A DNA stretch of 64,000 bases from Micromonospora sp. C31 (GCF_018070575.1 NZ_JAGPXN010000001.1:496001-560000); one strand, 5' to 3'; numbered from the stretch's first letter, positions 46,428 to 54,897 are shown. Notes: generated from the letters alone by a model not told the origin. Numbers and translations are program-made.

Positions 46428-46674
46428 GCGGGCGCCCACCGAAGAGCACGTCGTCGACCATGCCCACCTCGCGGGCGTCGGCGAGGGCGCCGGCTTCGAG
46501 GTCGAGACCGGCCCGGCCGACGGCGGCGGCGTGCGCGGTGAAGACCTCACGCAGCGCTTTCTCCCGGGCCGCCTGGTCCATCCACGCCGACAGGGAGAGC
46601 CCTTCGCGTTTGGCGAACCGCCGGGCCTCCTCGATCGTCTCGTCCGAGAACGACAGGGTCACCTTGGCAGTCAT
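46417..46674 (-). CDS. antitoxin of the MazF-type pair (ribbon-helix-helix-like)
   Basis: 85 residues from the ATG at 46674 (alternative ATG at 46692). The N-terminus AKVTLSFSDETIEEARRFAK and EGLSLSAWMDQAAREKAL follows a ribbon-helix-helix plan. The acidic C-terminus (LDLEAGALADAREVGMVDDV) is suited to block the toxin. It is encoded first, with the overlap seen in most TA operons. A palindrome just upstream may be its operator. Confidence 0.82.
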   Translation of the reverse strand: MTAKVTLSFSDETIEEARRFAKREGLSLSAWMDQAAREKALREVFTAHAAAVGRAGLDLEAGALADAREVGMVDDVLFGGRPRAA

Positions 46675-46684
46675 GCCGAGCAGA

Positions 46685-46698
46685 ATACCCATCGGTAT
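46685..46698 (-). promoter_or_regulatory. palindrome upstream of the antitoxin start
   Basis: ATACC-CATC-GGTAT lies 11-24 bp upstream of the antitoxin ATG. It is compact, A+T-richer than its surroundings and suited to autorepression by the TA complex. Confidence 0.45.
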
Positions 46699-47096
46699 GA
46701 CCGACAGTCATCCCGTGGCCCCGGGCCATTCGCACCGACCGCCGAAGACGGCAAATCCCTCGGCCGGCCCTCGGCGAGCCAGGATCGCCCGCGCCCCTGC
46801 CCGGATGGGGAGAGCGGGTGGACGCTGTCGAGCTGCCCCGGCTGTGCGACCGGCAGGACCGCGGCCAGGTTGCCCGGTCAGCCGGCTGCCTCGGCGCCAG
46901 CCGGCTGCCTCGCGTCGGACGGTTGCCTCGGCGGTCGGACGGTTGCCTCGCGTCGGACGGTTGCCTCGCGTCGGACGGTTGCCGACCCCCGAAACACCTC
47001 GGCCACGTCCATCGCGTCTCCCAGAAACTAGGACCGATCTCCCGCATCGTAGGCGCTGCGAGCCGGCCCGCCGCTCCCGTGCGGTGTGAGCGGCTC
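46699..47096. other. intergenic region between MazEF-type pair and nitrate reductase
   Basis: No gene is supported here. The long open frames on both strands cross tandem repeats and lack ribosome sites. It contains the tandem repeat at 46882-46983 and ends at the GlnR box that controls the nitrate operon. Confidence 0.6.
46882..46983. repeat. tandem repeat of an 18-20 bp unit
   Basis: About five and a half units: CCGGCTGCCTCGGCGCCAG, CCGGCTGCCTCGCGTCGGAC, GGTTGCCTCGGCGGTCGGAC, then two identical GGTTGCCTCGCGTCGGAC (46941-46958, 46959-46976), and a partial GGTTGCC. The last units are identical, a sign of recent slippage. Unit variation and absence of spacers rule out CRISPR. Confidence 0.85.
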
Positions 47097-47134
47097 TTGA
47101 CAGGACCGAAACAAACGGGACCCGGACCGGAAAT
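47097..47134 (+). promoter_or_regulatory. GlnR box of the nitrate-assimilation operon
   Basis: TTGAC-N6-GAAAC-N6-GACCC-N6-GAAAT: four sites at 11-bp phasing as in actinobacterial GlnR boxes (gTnAC-N6-GAAAC repeated). The first b-site is perfect and the second is 4/5. It lies 25-62 bp upstream of the nasA-type ATG. GlnR activates nitrate and nitrite assimilation on nitrogen limitation in Streptomyces, Mycobacterium and Amycolatopsis. Confidence 0.75.
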
Positions 47135-47158
47135 CGCCCCCCGGCACGCTTTGCCGAC

Positions 47159-49339
47159 ATGACAGACGGTGCACACGCGGCGACCGGACCGGGGCGGACG
47201 CCCCGGGAGGTGGCGACGCACTGCCCGTACTGCGCCCTCCAGTGCGGAATGACGCTGCGCGAGGAGCCCGACCGGGTGGCGGTGCTCCCCCGGCAGTTCC
47301 CCACCAACCGGGGCGGCCTCTGCCAGAAGGGCTGGACCGCCGCCGAACTGCTCGACCACCCCGAGCGGCTGACCACCCCGCTGCTGCGGGACCCGGCCGG
47401 CGGCGAACTGCGCCCGGCGAGCTGGGACGCCGCCCTCGACCGGATCGTCGCCGGCCTGCGTGCCGTCCAGTCCGGACACGGACGCGACGCGGTGGCCGTC
47501 TTCGGCGGCGGCGGGCTCACCAACGAGAAGGCGTACGCGCTGGGGAAGTTCGCCCGGGTGACGCTGCGCACCAGGCACATCGACTACAACGGACGGTTCT
47601 GCATGTCCTCGGCGGCGGCGGCCGGGACACGCGCCTTCGGCATCGACCGGGGCCTGCCGTTCCCGCTGGCCGACCTGGGCCGGGCCGACACGCTGCTGCT
47701 CGTCGGCGCGAACCCGGCAGAGACCATGCCCCCGCTGGTGCGCTGGCTCACCGAGCAGCGCGAACGCGGCGGCCGGCTGATCGTGGTCGACCCCCGGGTC
47801 ACCGCCACCGCCCGGCTGGCCGACCTGCACCTGCAACCCCTGCCGGGCACCGACCTGGCGGTGGCGAACGCGCTGCTGCACATCGCGCTCACCGAGGGCT
47901 GGATCGACCGGGAGTACGTGGCCGCCCGCACCACCGGCTTCGAGGCCGTCCGCCGCACCGTGGCCGGCTGGTGGCCGGCCCGCGCCGAAGCACTCTCCGG
48001 GGTGCCTATGGCCGACCTGGAGGCGACCGCCCGGGCCCTCGGCACCGCCGAACGCGTGATCATCCTGACCGCGCGCGGCGCCGAGCAGCACGCCAAGGGC
48101 GTCGACACGGTCACCGCCTTCGTCAACCTGGCGCTCGCCCTCGGGCTGCCCGGCCGCCCCGGCTCCGGCTACGGCTGCCTCACCGGGCAGGGAAACGGGC
48201 AGGGCGGACGCGAGCACGGGCAGAAGGCCGACCAGCTTCCCGGCTACCGCAGGATCGACGATCCATCAGCCCGGGAACACGTCGCCGAAGTCTGGGGGGT
48301 GCCGGCCGAGGATCTGCCCGGGCCGGGCGTGCCGGCGTACGAACTGCTGGACTCGCTGGGCACGCCCGCCGGCCCGAAGGCGCTGCTGGTCTTCGGCTCC
48401 AACCCGGTGGTCTCCGCGCCCCGGGCCGCCCGGATCGAGCGCCGGCTGCGCGATCTCGACCTGCTGGTGGTCGCCGACTTCCTGCTCTCCGAGACGGCCG
48501 CGCTGGCCGACGTGGTGCTGCCCACCGCTCAGTGGGCCGAGGAGGACGGCACGATGACCAACCTGGAGGGCCGGGTGCTGCGCCGCCGCGCACTGCGTAC
48601 GCCGCCGCCGGGCGTCCGAACCGACTTGGAGATCCTCGCCGACCTCACCGCCCGCCTCCAGGTGCAAGGAAGGGCCCCTTCCTATACAGAATCCGATAAT
48701 AAGGTGCCCTTCCTTGCACCTGGGCGGGGCGACGCGGACGGCGCCGACCCGCGGGGCGTGTTCGCGGAGCTGCGACGGGCCTCGGCCGGCGGGACCGCCG
48801 ACTACGCCGGGGTGAGCTGGGAGCGGATCGACGCGCACGACGGCGTCTTCTGGCCCTGCCCGACCGAGGACGGCCCGGACACCCCCCGGCTGTTCGCCGA
48901 CCGCTTCGCCACCCCGGACGGGCGGGCCCGCTTCCACGCCGTCGAACACCGGCCGGCGGCCGAGGAGGTGTGCGCCGAGTATCCGCTGCACTTCACCACC
49001 GGCCGGGTGCTCGCCCAGTACCAGTCGGGCACCCAGACCCGCCGGGTCGCCGCCCTGCGCCGGGCCGCCCCGGACGCCTTCGTCGAGTTGCACCCCGACC
49101 TGGCCGGGCGGCTCGGCATCGACGACGGCGAGCAGGTGCGGGTGGTCTCCCGCCGGGGTGAGCTGCGCGCGCCGGCCCGGCTCAGCACCGCCATCCGGCC
49201 GGACACCGTCTTCGCGCCGTTCCACTGGGGCGGCGCCGCGCGGGCCAACTCGGTCACCAACGACGCCGTCGACCCGGTCTCCGGGATGCCGGAGTTCAAG
49301 ATCTGCGCCGTCCGGCTGGAGAGGGTGGAGCGACCGTGA
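47159..49339 (+). CDS. nasA: assimilatory nitrate reductase catalytic subunit
   Basis: 726 residues from the ATG at 47159, with no clear ribosome site. The N-terminal [4Fe-4S] ligands are CPYCALQCGM plus Cys in GGLCQKGW. Mo-bis-MGD binding blocks include FGGGGLTNEKAYALGKFARV, LLLVGANPAETMP, TGQGNGQGGREHGQKADQLP and the C-terminal TTGRVLAQYQSGTQTRR with FHWGG. It reduces nitrate to nitrite in the cytoplasm. No C-terminal BFD domain is present; the next gene carries one. Residues 502-521 are encoded by a 60-bp inserted repeat that leaves the frame intact, in a loop between domains. Confidence 0.94.
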   Translation: MTDGAHAATGPGRTPREVATHCPYCALQCGMTLREEPDRVAVLPRQFPTNRGGLCQKGWTAAELLDHPERLTTPLLRDPAGGELRPASWDAALDRIVAGLRAVQSGHGRDAVAVFGGGGLTNEKAYALGKFARVTLRTRHIDYNGRFCMSSAAAAGTRAFGIDRGLPFPLADLGRADTLLLVGANPAETMPPLVRWLTEQRERGGRLIVVDPRVTATARLADLHLQPLPGTDLAVANALLHIALTEGWIDREYVAARTTGFEAVRRTVAGWWPARAEALSGVPMADLEATARALGTAERVIILTARGAEQHAKGVDTVTAFVNLALALGLPGRPGSGYGCLTGQGNGQGGREHGQKADQLPGYRRIDDPSAREHVAEVWGVPAEDLPGPGVPAYELLDSLGTPAGPKALLVFGSNPVVSAPRAARIERRLRDLDLLVVADFLLSETAALADVVLPTAQWAEEDGTMTNLEGRVLRRRALRTPPPGVRTDLEILADLTARLQVQGRAPSYTESDNKVPFLAPGRGDADGADPRGVFAELRRASAGGTADYAGVSWERIDAHDGVFWPCPTEDGPDTPRLFADRFATPDGRARFHAVEHRPAAEEVCAEYPLHFTTGRVLAQYQSGTQTRRVAALRRAAPDAFVELHPDLAGRLGIDDGEQVRVVSRRGELRAPARLSTAIRPDTVFAPFHWGGAARANSVTNDAVDPVSGMPEFKICAVRLERVERP
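48661..48720 (+). repeat. 60-bp element with perfect 15-bp terminal inverted repeats, in frame within nasA
   Basis: The ends GGTGCAAGGAAGGGC (48661-48675) and GCCCTTCCTTGCACC (48706-48720) are exact inverted repeats. Inside is a second palindrome AGGAAGGG-C-CCCTTCCT (48667-48683) and an A+T-rich centre (CTATACAGAATCCGATAATAAG). Length 60 bp adds 20 codons without stop. Its composition stands out from the surrounding gene. It shares its AGGAAGGG core with the element at 17058-17110. No transposase is present, so it would be a non-autonomous (MITE-like) element. Confidence 0.85.
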
Positions 49340-49415
49340 ACGAACCCAGTGAGCGAATCGTCCGGTGCAGCCCGGCAACGCGTCGTGGCCGGCCGGAGCG
49401 CAGCGGAGGTCGGCC

Positions 49416-50855
49416 ATGACCGAGCGGATCGTGATCGTCGGCAACGGGATGGCCGGTTCGCGGCTGGCCGGCGAACTGCACGCCCGGGGTGGGGACCGCA
49501 AGGTGACCGTGCTCGGTGCGGAGCCGCACCGGGCGTACAACCGGATCATGCTCTCCACCCTGTTGGCGGGCCGGATCGGCGAGCCGGACGTGGAACTGGC
49601 CGAGGCCGCCGGGCAGGGCGTCGACCTGTGCAGCGGGGTGACCGTCACCGCCGTCGACCGAGCCGCCGGGACGGTCCACACCGACGACGGCGACCGCGTC
49701 GCGTACGACCATCTGGTGCTCGCCACCGGCAGCCGGGCCGTCGTGCCCCCGCTGCCGGGGCTGGACGGACCCGGACTGCCGGAGCGGGTGGTGCCGTTCC
49801 GCACCCTCGACGACTGCCGGCGGATCCTCGCCGTGGCCGCCGACGCGCGCAGCGCCCTGGTGCTCGGTGGCGGGCTGCTCGGGCTGGAGGCGGCCCGCGC
49901 GCTCGCCGCCCGGGGCCTCGACGTCGGGGTGGTGCACCCGGTGCCGTACCTGATGGAACGGCAGCTCGACCCGGCCGGCGCGGCCGTGCTGGCCGACACC
50001 CTCGCGGGCCTCGGGGTGACGACCCACCTGGCCGTGTCGGCGACGAAGGTGCTCGCGGGCGCCGACGGGGTCCGCCTCGACCTGGCTGACGGCCGGTCGC
50101 TCACCGCCGATCTGCTGGTCCTCTCCTGCGGGGTACGTCCCGACACCGCCCTCGCCCGCGCGGCCGGGCTGGCCGTGCAGCGGGGCGTGCTGGTCGACGA
50201 CCGGCTGCGCACCGGCGACCCGCGGATCTCGGCGGTCGGCGACTGCGCCCAGCACGACGGCGCCCTGACCGGCCTGGTCGCTCCGGCCTGGGCGCAGGCC
50301 CGGGTGGTGGCGCAGGTGCTCACCGGCGAGGACCCGCAGGCCCGCTACCGGCCCCGGCCGGCGGTGACCCGGCTCAAGGCGGCCGGCATCGACCTCGCCG
50401 CGATGGGCGACCCGGGCGACGGCGGCACCGGCGAGGAGCTGACCTTCGCCGACCCGGCCCGGGGCACGTACGCCCGGCTGCGCATCCGCGACGAGCGGCT
50501 GACCGCCGCGATCCTGCTCGGCGACAACCCGGCGGTCGGCACGGTCATCCAGCTCTTCGACCGGGGCCAACCGGTGCCGGCGGACCGGCGCTCGCTGCTG
50601 CTCGGCCGGGCGTTCGGCGCGGCGGCGGGCACGCCGGCCGCGACCCCGGCGCTGATGCCGGACGCGGCGACCGTCTGCCAGTGCAACGACGTCAGCAAGG
50701 GAACGCTGGTGGGCTGCTGGCGTTCCGGGGCCCGGACGGTCGACGCCGTGGTCGCCGCGACCCGGGCCGGCACGGGGTGCGGCGGCTGCCGGGACGCGGT
50801 CGCCGGCATCGTCGGCTGGCTGTCCGAAGTCGATTCGGTGGAGGTGCGGTCATGA
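49416..50855 (+). CDS. nasB: FAD/NAD(P)H oxidoreductase with BFD-like [2Fe-2S] domain (nitrate reductase electron-transfer subunit)
   Basis: 479 residues from the ATG at 49416 with GGAGG upstream. FAD site VIVGNGMAGSRLAGEL, NAD(P) site LVLGGGLLGLEAARAL and second FAD block ISAVGDCAQHD identify a NirB-N-terminal-type flavoprotein. The C-terminus carries a BFD-like cluster, CQCNDVSKGTL ... TGCGGC. It probably passes NAD(P)H electrons to the nitrate reductase encoded upstream. Its stop overlaps the nirB start (ATGA). Confidence 0.85.
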   Translation: MTERIVIVGNGMAGSRLAGELHARGGDRKVTVLGAEPHRAYNRIMLSTLLAGRIGEPDVELAEAAGQGVDLCSGVTVTAVDRAAGTVHTDDGDRVAYDHLVLATGSRAVVPPLPGLDGPGLPERVVPFRTLDDCRRILAVAADARSALVLGGGLLGLEAARALAARGLDVGVVHPVPYLMERQLDPAGAAVLADTLAGLGVTTHLAVSATKVLAGADGVRLDLADGRSLTADLLVLSCGVRPDTALARAAGLAVQRGVLVDDRLRTGDPRISAVGDCAQHDGALTGLVAPAWAQARVVAQVLTGEDPQARYRPRPAVTRLKAAGIDLAAMGDPGDGGTGEELTFADPARGTYARLRIRDERLTAAILLGDNPAVGTVIQLFDRGQPVPADRRSLLLGRAFGAAAGTPAATPALMPDAATVCQCNDVSKGTLVGCWRSGARTVDAVVAATRAGTGCGGCRDAVAGIVGWLSEVDSVEVRS

Positions 50856-53377
50856 GCGAGCGGGTCAGCAGGTTGGTGGTCGTCGGCAACGGCATGGTGG
50901 GGCAGCGCTTCGTCGACGCGCTGCGCGCCCGCGACCCGCAGGGGCGGTGGCGGGTCACCGTGCTCGCCGAGGAGAACCGCCCGGCGTACGACCGGGTGCG
51001 GCTCTCGGCGTTCTTCGACGGGGTCGGCGCCGAGGAGCTGAACCTGCACACCCCCGACGACGGGGTGGAGCTGCGCCTGGGCGAGCCGGCCACGGAGGTC
51101 GACCGGGAGCGGCGGCTGGTCCGCACGGCGGCCGGCGAGCACCCGTACGACGCCCTGGTGCTGGCCACCGGCTCGTACGCGTTCGTGCCGCCGGTGGACG
51201 GCGCGACCCTGCCCGGGGTCTTCGTCTACCGGACGCTGGACGACCTGACGGCGATCCGGGAGTACGCGCGGGGCCGGCGCACCGGGGCGGTGATCGGCGG
51301 CGGGCTGCTCGGGCTGGAGGCGGCGAACGCGCTGCGGCTGCTCGGGCTGGACACCGCCGTGGTGGAGTTCGCGCCGCGGCTGATGCCGGTGCAGGTCGAC
51401 ACGGCCGGCGGCGCGATGCTCCGCCGGTACGTCGACGGACTGGGCGTCGCCACCCACCTGGGCGTCGCCACCACCGCCGTACGGTCCGGCCCCGACGGCA
51501 CGGTCGCCGGGCTGGAGCTGGCCGACGGGACCGTGGTCGACGCCGACCTGGTGGTGGTCGCGGCCGGCGTCCGGCCCCGCGACGAGCTGGCCCGGGCGGC
51601 CGGTCTCGCCCTGGGCCCGCGCGGCGGGGTGCTGGTCGACGACGCCTGCCGCAGCGCGGACGAACGGATCTGGGCGGTCGGCGAGTGCGCGGCCGTCGAC
51701 GGCACCTGCCACGGCCTGGTCGCCCCCGGGTACGCGATGGCCGAGGTGGTCGCCGACCGGCTGGTCGGCGGGGTGGCCACCTTCCCCGGCGCGGACACCG
51801 CCACGAAGCTCAAGCTGCTCGGCGTGGACGTGGCCTCGTTCGGCGACGCGCACGGCGCCACGCCGGGCTGCCTCGACGTGACGTTCACCGACCCGGCCAC
51901 CCGGGTCTACGCCAAGCTGGTCCTCTCCGACGACGCGCAGACCCTGCTCGGCGGGGTGCTGGTCGGCGACGCGAGCGCGTACCCGACGCTGCGGGCCAGC
52001 GTCGGCGGCCCGCTGCCCGCTCCCCCGCTGGCGCTGCTCGCCCCCGAGGGAACGACCGGCGCGGGCGCGGCGGCGCTGCCCGCCGCCGCGCAGGTCTGCT
52101 CCTGCAACGCGGTGACCCGCGCCGACGTCGACGACGCGATCGCCGGCGGCTGCGCGGACGTGCCGGCGCTGAAGGCGTGCACCCGGGCGGGCACCAGCTG
52201 CGGCTCCTGCGTGCCGATGCTCAAGCAGCTCCTCGACGCGGCCGGGGTGCGGCAGTCGACCGCGCTCTGCGAGCACTTCGACGCCGGCCGGCAGGAACTC
52301 TTCGACATCGTCCGCGTGCGCGGCATCCGCACCTTCTCGCAGCTCGTCGCCGAGCACGGCCGGGGCCGGGGCTGCGACATCTGCAAGCCGGTGGTCGCCT
52401 CGATCCTCGCCTCGCTGGGCTCCGGGCACGTGCTGGACGGGGAACAGGCGTCGTTGCAGGACACCAACGACCACTTCCTGGCCAACCTGCAACGCGACGG
52501 CAGCTACTCGGTGGTGCCCCGGATCCCGGGCGGGGAGATCACCCCGGAGAAGCTCATCGTGATCGGCGAGGTGGCCCGGGACTTCCGGCTCTACACGAAG
52601 ATCACCGGCGGCCAGCGGATCGACCTGTTCGGGGCCCGGGTCGAGCAGTTGCCGCAGATCTGGCGCCGGCTGGTCGACGCCGGCTTCGAGTCCGGCCACG
52701 CGTACGGCAAGGCGCTGCGCACGGTGAAGTCCTGCGTCGGCGAGACCTGGTGCCGGTACGGGGTGCAGGACTCGGTCGGGCTGGCCATCGCCCTGGAGCT
52801 GCGCTACCGGGGGCTGCGCGCCCCACACAAGATCAAGTCGGCGGTGTCCGGCTGCGCCCGCGAGTGCGCCGAGGCCCGCAGCAAGGACTTCGGCGTCATC
52901 GCCACCGACACCGGCTGGAACCTCTACGTCGGCGGCAACGGCGGCTTCCGGCCCCGGCACGCCGACCTCTTCGCCACCGACCTGTCCACCGAGGCACTGG
53001 TCCGGCTGGTCGACAGGTTCCTGATGTACTACGTCCGCACCGCCGACCGGCTGCAACGCACCGCCGCCTGGATCGAGGCGCTGGAGGGCGGGCTGGACCA
53101 CCTCCGCGCGGTGATCGTGGACGACTCGCTCGGCCTGTGCGCCGAACTCGACGCCGCGATGGCCCGGCACGTCGACTCGTACTCCGACGAGTGGCGCGAC
53201 GTGCTGGAGGACCCGGTACGGCTGCGCCGCTTCGCCTCATTCGTCAACGCCCCCGGCGTGCCCGACCCGTCCATCACGTTCGCGCTGGAGCGGGGCCAAC
53301 CGGTCCCGGCCGGCCGGGCCACGGCCGACGAGGGCCGGCAGCCGGTCGCGCTGGGCATGCCGGCGGTGCGGCGATGA
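50852..53377 (+). CDS. nirB: NAD(P)H-dependent nitrite reductase, large subunit
   Basis: 841 residues, start overlapping the upstream stop. The N-terminal half has FAD and NAD sites (VVVGNGMVGQRFVDAL; VIGGGLLGLEAANAL) and a BFD-like cluster CSCNAVTRADV ... TSCGSC. The C-terminal half holds the siroheme/[4Fe-4S] ligands CVGETWC and SGCARECAEA. It reduces nitrite to ammonium. Standard full length. The translationally coupled micro-ORF and nirD follow. Confidence 0.96.
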   Translation: MSERVSRLVVVGNGMVGQRFVDALRARDPQGRWRVTVLAEENRPAYDRVRLSAFFDGVGAEELNLHTPDDGVELRLGEPATEVDRERRLVRTAAGEHPYDALVLATGSYAFVPPVDGATLPGVFVYRTLDDLTAIREYARGRRTGAVIGGGLLGLEAANALRLLGLDTAVVEFAPRLMPVQVDTAGGAMLRRYVDGLGVATHLGVATTAVRSGPDGTVAGLELADGTVVDADLVVVAAGVRPRDELARAAGLALGPRGGVLVDDACRSADERIWAVGECAAVDGTCHGLVAPGYAMAEVVADRLVGGVATFPGADTATKLKLLGVDVASFGDAHGATPGCLDVTFTDPATRVYAKLVLSDDAQTLLGGVLVGDASAYPTLRASVGGPLPAPPLALLAPEGTTGAGAAALPAAAQVCSCNAVTRADVDDAIAGGCADVPALKACTRAGTSCGSCVPMLKQLLDAAGVRQSTALCEHFDAGRQELFDIVRVRGIRTFSQLVAEHGRGRGCDICKPVVASILASLGSGHVLDGEQASLQDTNDHFLANLQRDGSYSVVPRIPGGEITPEKLIVIGEVARDFRLYTKITGGQRIDLFGARVEQLPQIWRRLVDAGFESGHAYGKALRTVKSCVGETWCRYGVQDSVGLAIALELRYRGLRAPHKIKSAVSGCARECAEARSKDFGVIATDTGWNLYVGGNGGFRPRHADLFATDLSTEALVRLVDRFLMYYVRTADRLQRTAAWIEALEGGLDHLRAVIVDDSLGLCAELDAAMARHVDSYSDEWRDVLEDPVRLRRFASFVNAPGVPDPSITFALERGQPVPAGRATADEGRQPVALGMPAVRR

Positions 53378-53415
53378 CCACCACGACGGCCCGACCGCTG
53401 GAGGCACAGCCATGA
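53374..53415 (+). other. 13-codon micro-ORF bridging nirB and nirD
   Basis: ATG at 53374 overlaps the nirB stop and TGA at 53413-53415 overlaps the nirD ATG at 53412, both as ATGA. The peptide is MTTTTARPLEAQP, and GGAG within it (53399-53402) serves as the nirD ribosome site. It resembles the first residues of NirD (MTITMTTTSPP), suggesting a local duplication. It may carry ribosomes from nirB to nirD. Confidence 0.5.
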
Positions 53416-53780
53416 CCATCACGATGACGACGACGTCGCCGCCCGCCACGCGCACCTGGACGCCGGTCTGCCCGCTCGACCGGCTGGAGGCCGAACGGGG
53501 CGTGGCCGCGCTCGTCGACGGCGTGCAGGTGGCCCTCTTCCGCACCGCCGACGGGCTGTTCGCCCTCGACAACCGCGACCCGGTCGCCGGCGCGTACGTG
53601 CTGTCGCGCGGGATCGTCGGCAGCCGGGGCGGGGTGCCGACGGTCGCCTCGCCGCTGCACAAGCAGGTGTACGACCTGCGCACCGGGGACTGCCTGGACC
53701 TGCCCGGCGTCGCAGTGCCCCGGCACGACGTGCGCTGCCGGGACGGCCTGGTCGAGGTGCGGCTGCGACGGGAGGGGTGA
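53412..53780 (+). CDS. nirD: nitrite reductase small subunit
   Basis: 122 residues from the ATG at 53412. Rieske-like fold without cluster ligands, as usual for NirD: FALDNRDPVAGAYVLSRGIV and SPLHKQVYDLRTGDCLD. A Thr-rich N-terminal extension precedes the core. It associates with NirB. The next gene starts at the base after its stop. Confidence 0.93.
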   Translation: MTITMTTTSPPATRTWTPVCPLDRLEAERGVAALVDGVQVALFRTADGLFALDNRDPVAGAYVLSRGIVGSRGGVPTVASPLHKQVYDLRTGDCLDLPGVAVPRHDVRCRDGLVEVRLRREG

Positions 53781-54869
53781 ATGCGCGACGAACTGGCCGG
53801 TTTCACCATCGGGGTGACCGCCGACCGTCGGCGGGACGAACTCGCCGCGCTGCTCCAGCGGCGGGGCGCCCGGGTGGTCATCGCCCCGGCCCTGCGGATC
53901 GTGCCGCTGACCGACGACACCGACCTGCGTGAGGCCACCCGGGCCTGCCTCGACCGGCCGCCGGACGTCCTCATGGCCAACACCGGCATCGGAATGCGCG
54001 GCTGGCTGGAGGCGGCCGAGGGATGGGGGCTGGCCGAGCCGCTGCGCGGCGTGCTCGCCGACGCGTACGTGGTGGCGCGGGGGCCCAAGGCGCGCGGGGC
54101 CATCCGGGCCGCCGGCCTGCACGACCAGTGGTCCCCGGATTCGGAGAGCTGCGAGGAGGTGGTCGAGCACCTGTGCCGGCGCGGGGTGGCCGGAAAGGTG
54201 ATCGCCATGCAGCTGCACGGCGACCGGCAGCCGGAGTGCACCCTGGCGCTGGAGGCGGCCGGGGCCACCGTGATCGAGGTGCCCGTCTACCGCTGGGCGC
54301 CGCCGACCGACCCGGCCCCGCTGCACCGCCTGATCGACCTGGTCGCCGGCCGGCTGGTCGACGCGGTCACCTTCACCTCGGCCCCGGCGGCCGAGGCGCT
54401 GCTGCGCACCGCCGGGGACCGCTGCGACGCGGTGCTCGACGCGTTCCGGGGCGACGTGCTCGCCGGCTGCGTGGGCGCGGTCACCGCGGAGCCGCTGCTG
54501 CGGCGCGGGGTGCCGGTCAGCGCGCCGGCCAGGGCCCGCCTGGGTGCCCTGGTCCGGACCATCGTCGACGAGCTGCCGCGTCGCACGGTCACCCTGAAGG
54601 TGGCCGGTCACCTGCTCGCGTTGCGCGGGCACGCCGCCGTGGTCGACGGGGAGCTGCGTCCCCTCGCGCCGGCGCCGATGGCGGTGCTGCGGGCGCTGTG
54701 CGGCTCGCCGGGTCGGGTGCTGTCCCGGACCGCCCTGCTGCGGACGCTGCCGCGCGGCGCGGACGAGCACGCCGTGGAGATGGCGGTGGCCCGGCTGCGC
54801 GCCGGGCTGCGTGCCCCCCGGGTGGTGCAGACGGTCGTCAAGCGCGGCTACCGCCTCCGGGTCGACTGA
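53781..54869 (+). CDS. hemD: uroporphyrinogen-III synthase fused to a winged-helix DNA-binding domain
   Basis: 362 residues from the ATG at 53781, immediately after nirD. Residues ~1-260 are HemD-like (GFTIGVTADRRRDELAALLQ; VDAVTFTSAPAAEALL). Residues ~265-362 form an OmpR-type winged helix (LAPAPMAVLRALCGSPGRVL; VEMAVARLRAGL; VQTVVKRGYRLRVD). Such fusions occur with nitrite reductase genes in actinobacteria (e.g. Rv0260c). It can make uroporphyrinogen III for NirB siroheme, act as a regulator, or both. Last gene of the nitrate/nitrite operon. Confidence 0.9.
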   Translation: MRDELAGFTIGVTADRRRDELAALLQRRGARVVIAPALRIVPLTDDTDLREATRACLDRPPDVLMANTGIGMRGWLEAAEGWGLAEPLRGVLADAYVVARGPKARGAIRAAGLHDQWSPDSESCEEVVEHLCRRGVAGKVIAMQLHGDRQPECTLALEAAGATVIEVPVYRWAPPTDPAPLHRLIDLVAGRLVDAVTFTSAPAAEALLRTAGDRCDAVLDAFRGDVLAGCVGAVTAEPLLRRGVPVSAPARARLGALVRTIVDELPRRTVTLKVAGHLLALRGHAAVVDGELRPLAPAPMAVLRALCGSPGRVLSRTALLRTLPRGADEHAVEMAVARLRAGLRAPRVVQTVVKRGYRLRVD

Positions 54870-54890
54870 CGCGACCCGGAGGCGGTGGCC
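54846..54890. terminator. bidirectional terminator between hemD fusion gene and conservon
   Basis: 19-nt arms (54846-54864 and 54872-54890) around CCGCCTCCGGGTCG / CGACCCGGAGGCGG pair with one G-T. The stop codon of the hemD gene sits in the 7-nt loop, so the left arm is coding. Confidence 0.85.
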
Positions 54891-54897
54891 GTCCCGG

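Noticed and set aside
46882..46983. CRISPR-like array
   Set aside because: Units of 18-20 bp are directly adjacent with no unique spacers, and there are no cas genes; it is a simple tandem repeat.
53412..53780. NirD as a broken Rieske protein because Cys ligands are absent
   Set aside because: Loss of the Rieske ligands is normal for the NirD family, so the gene is not defective.
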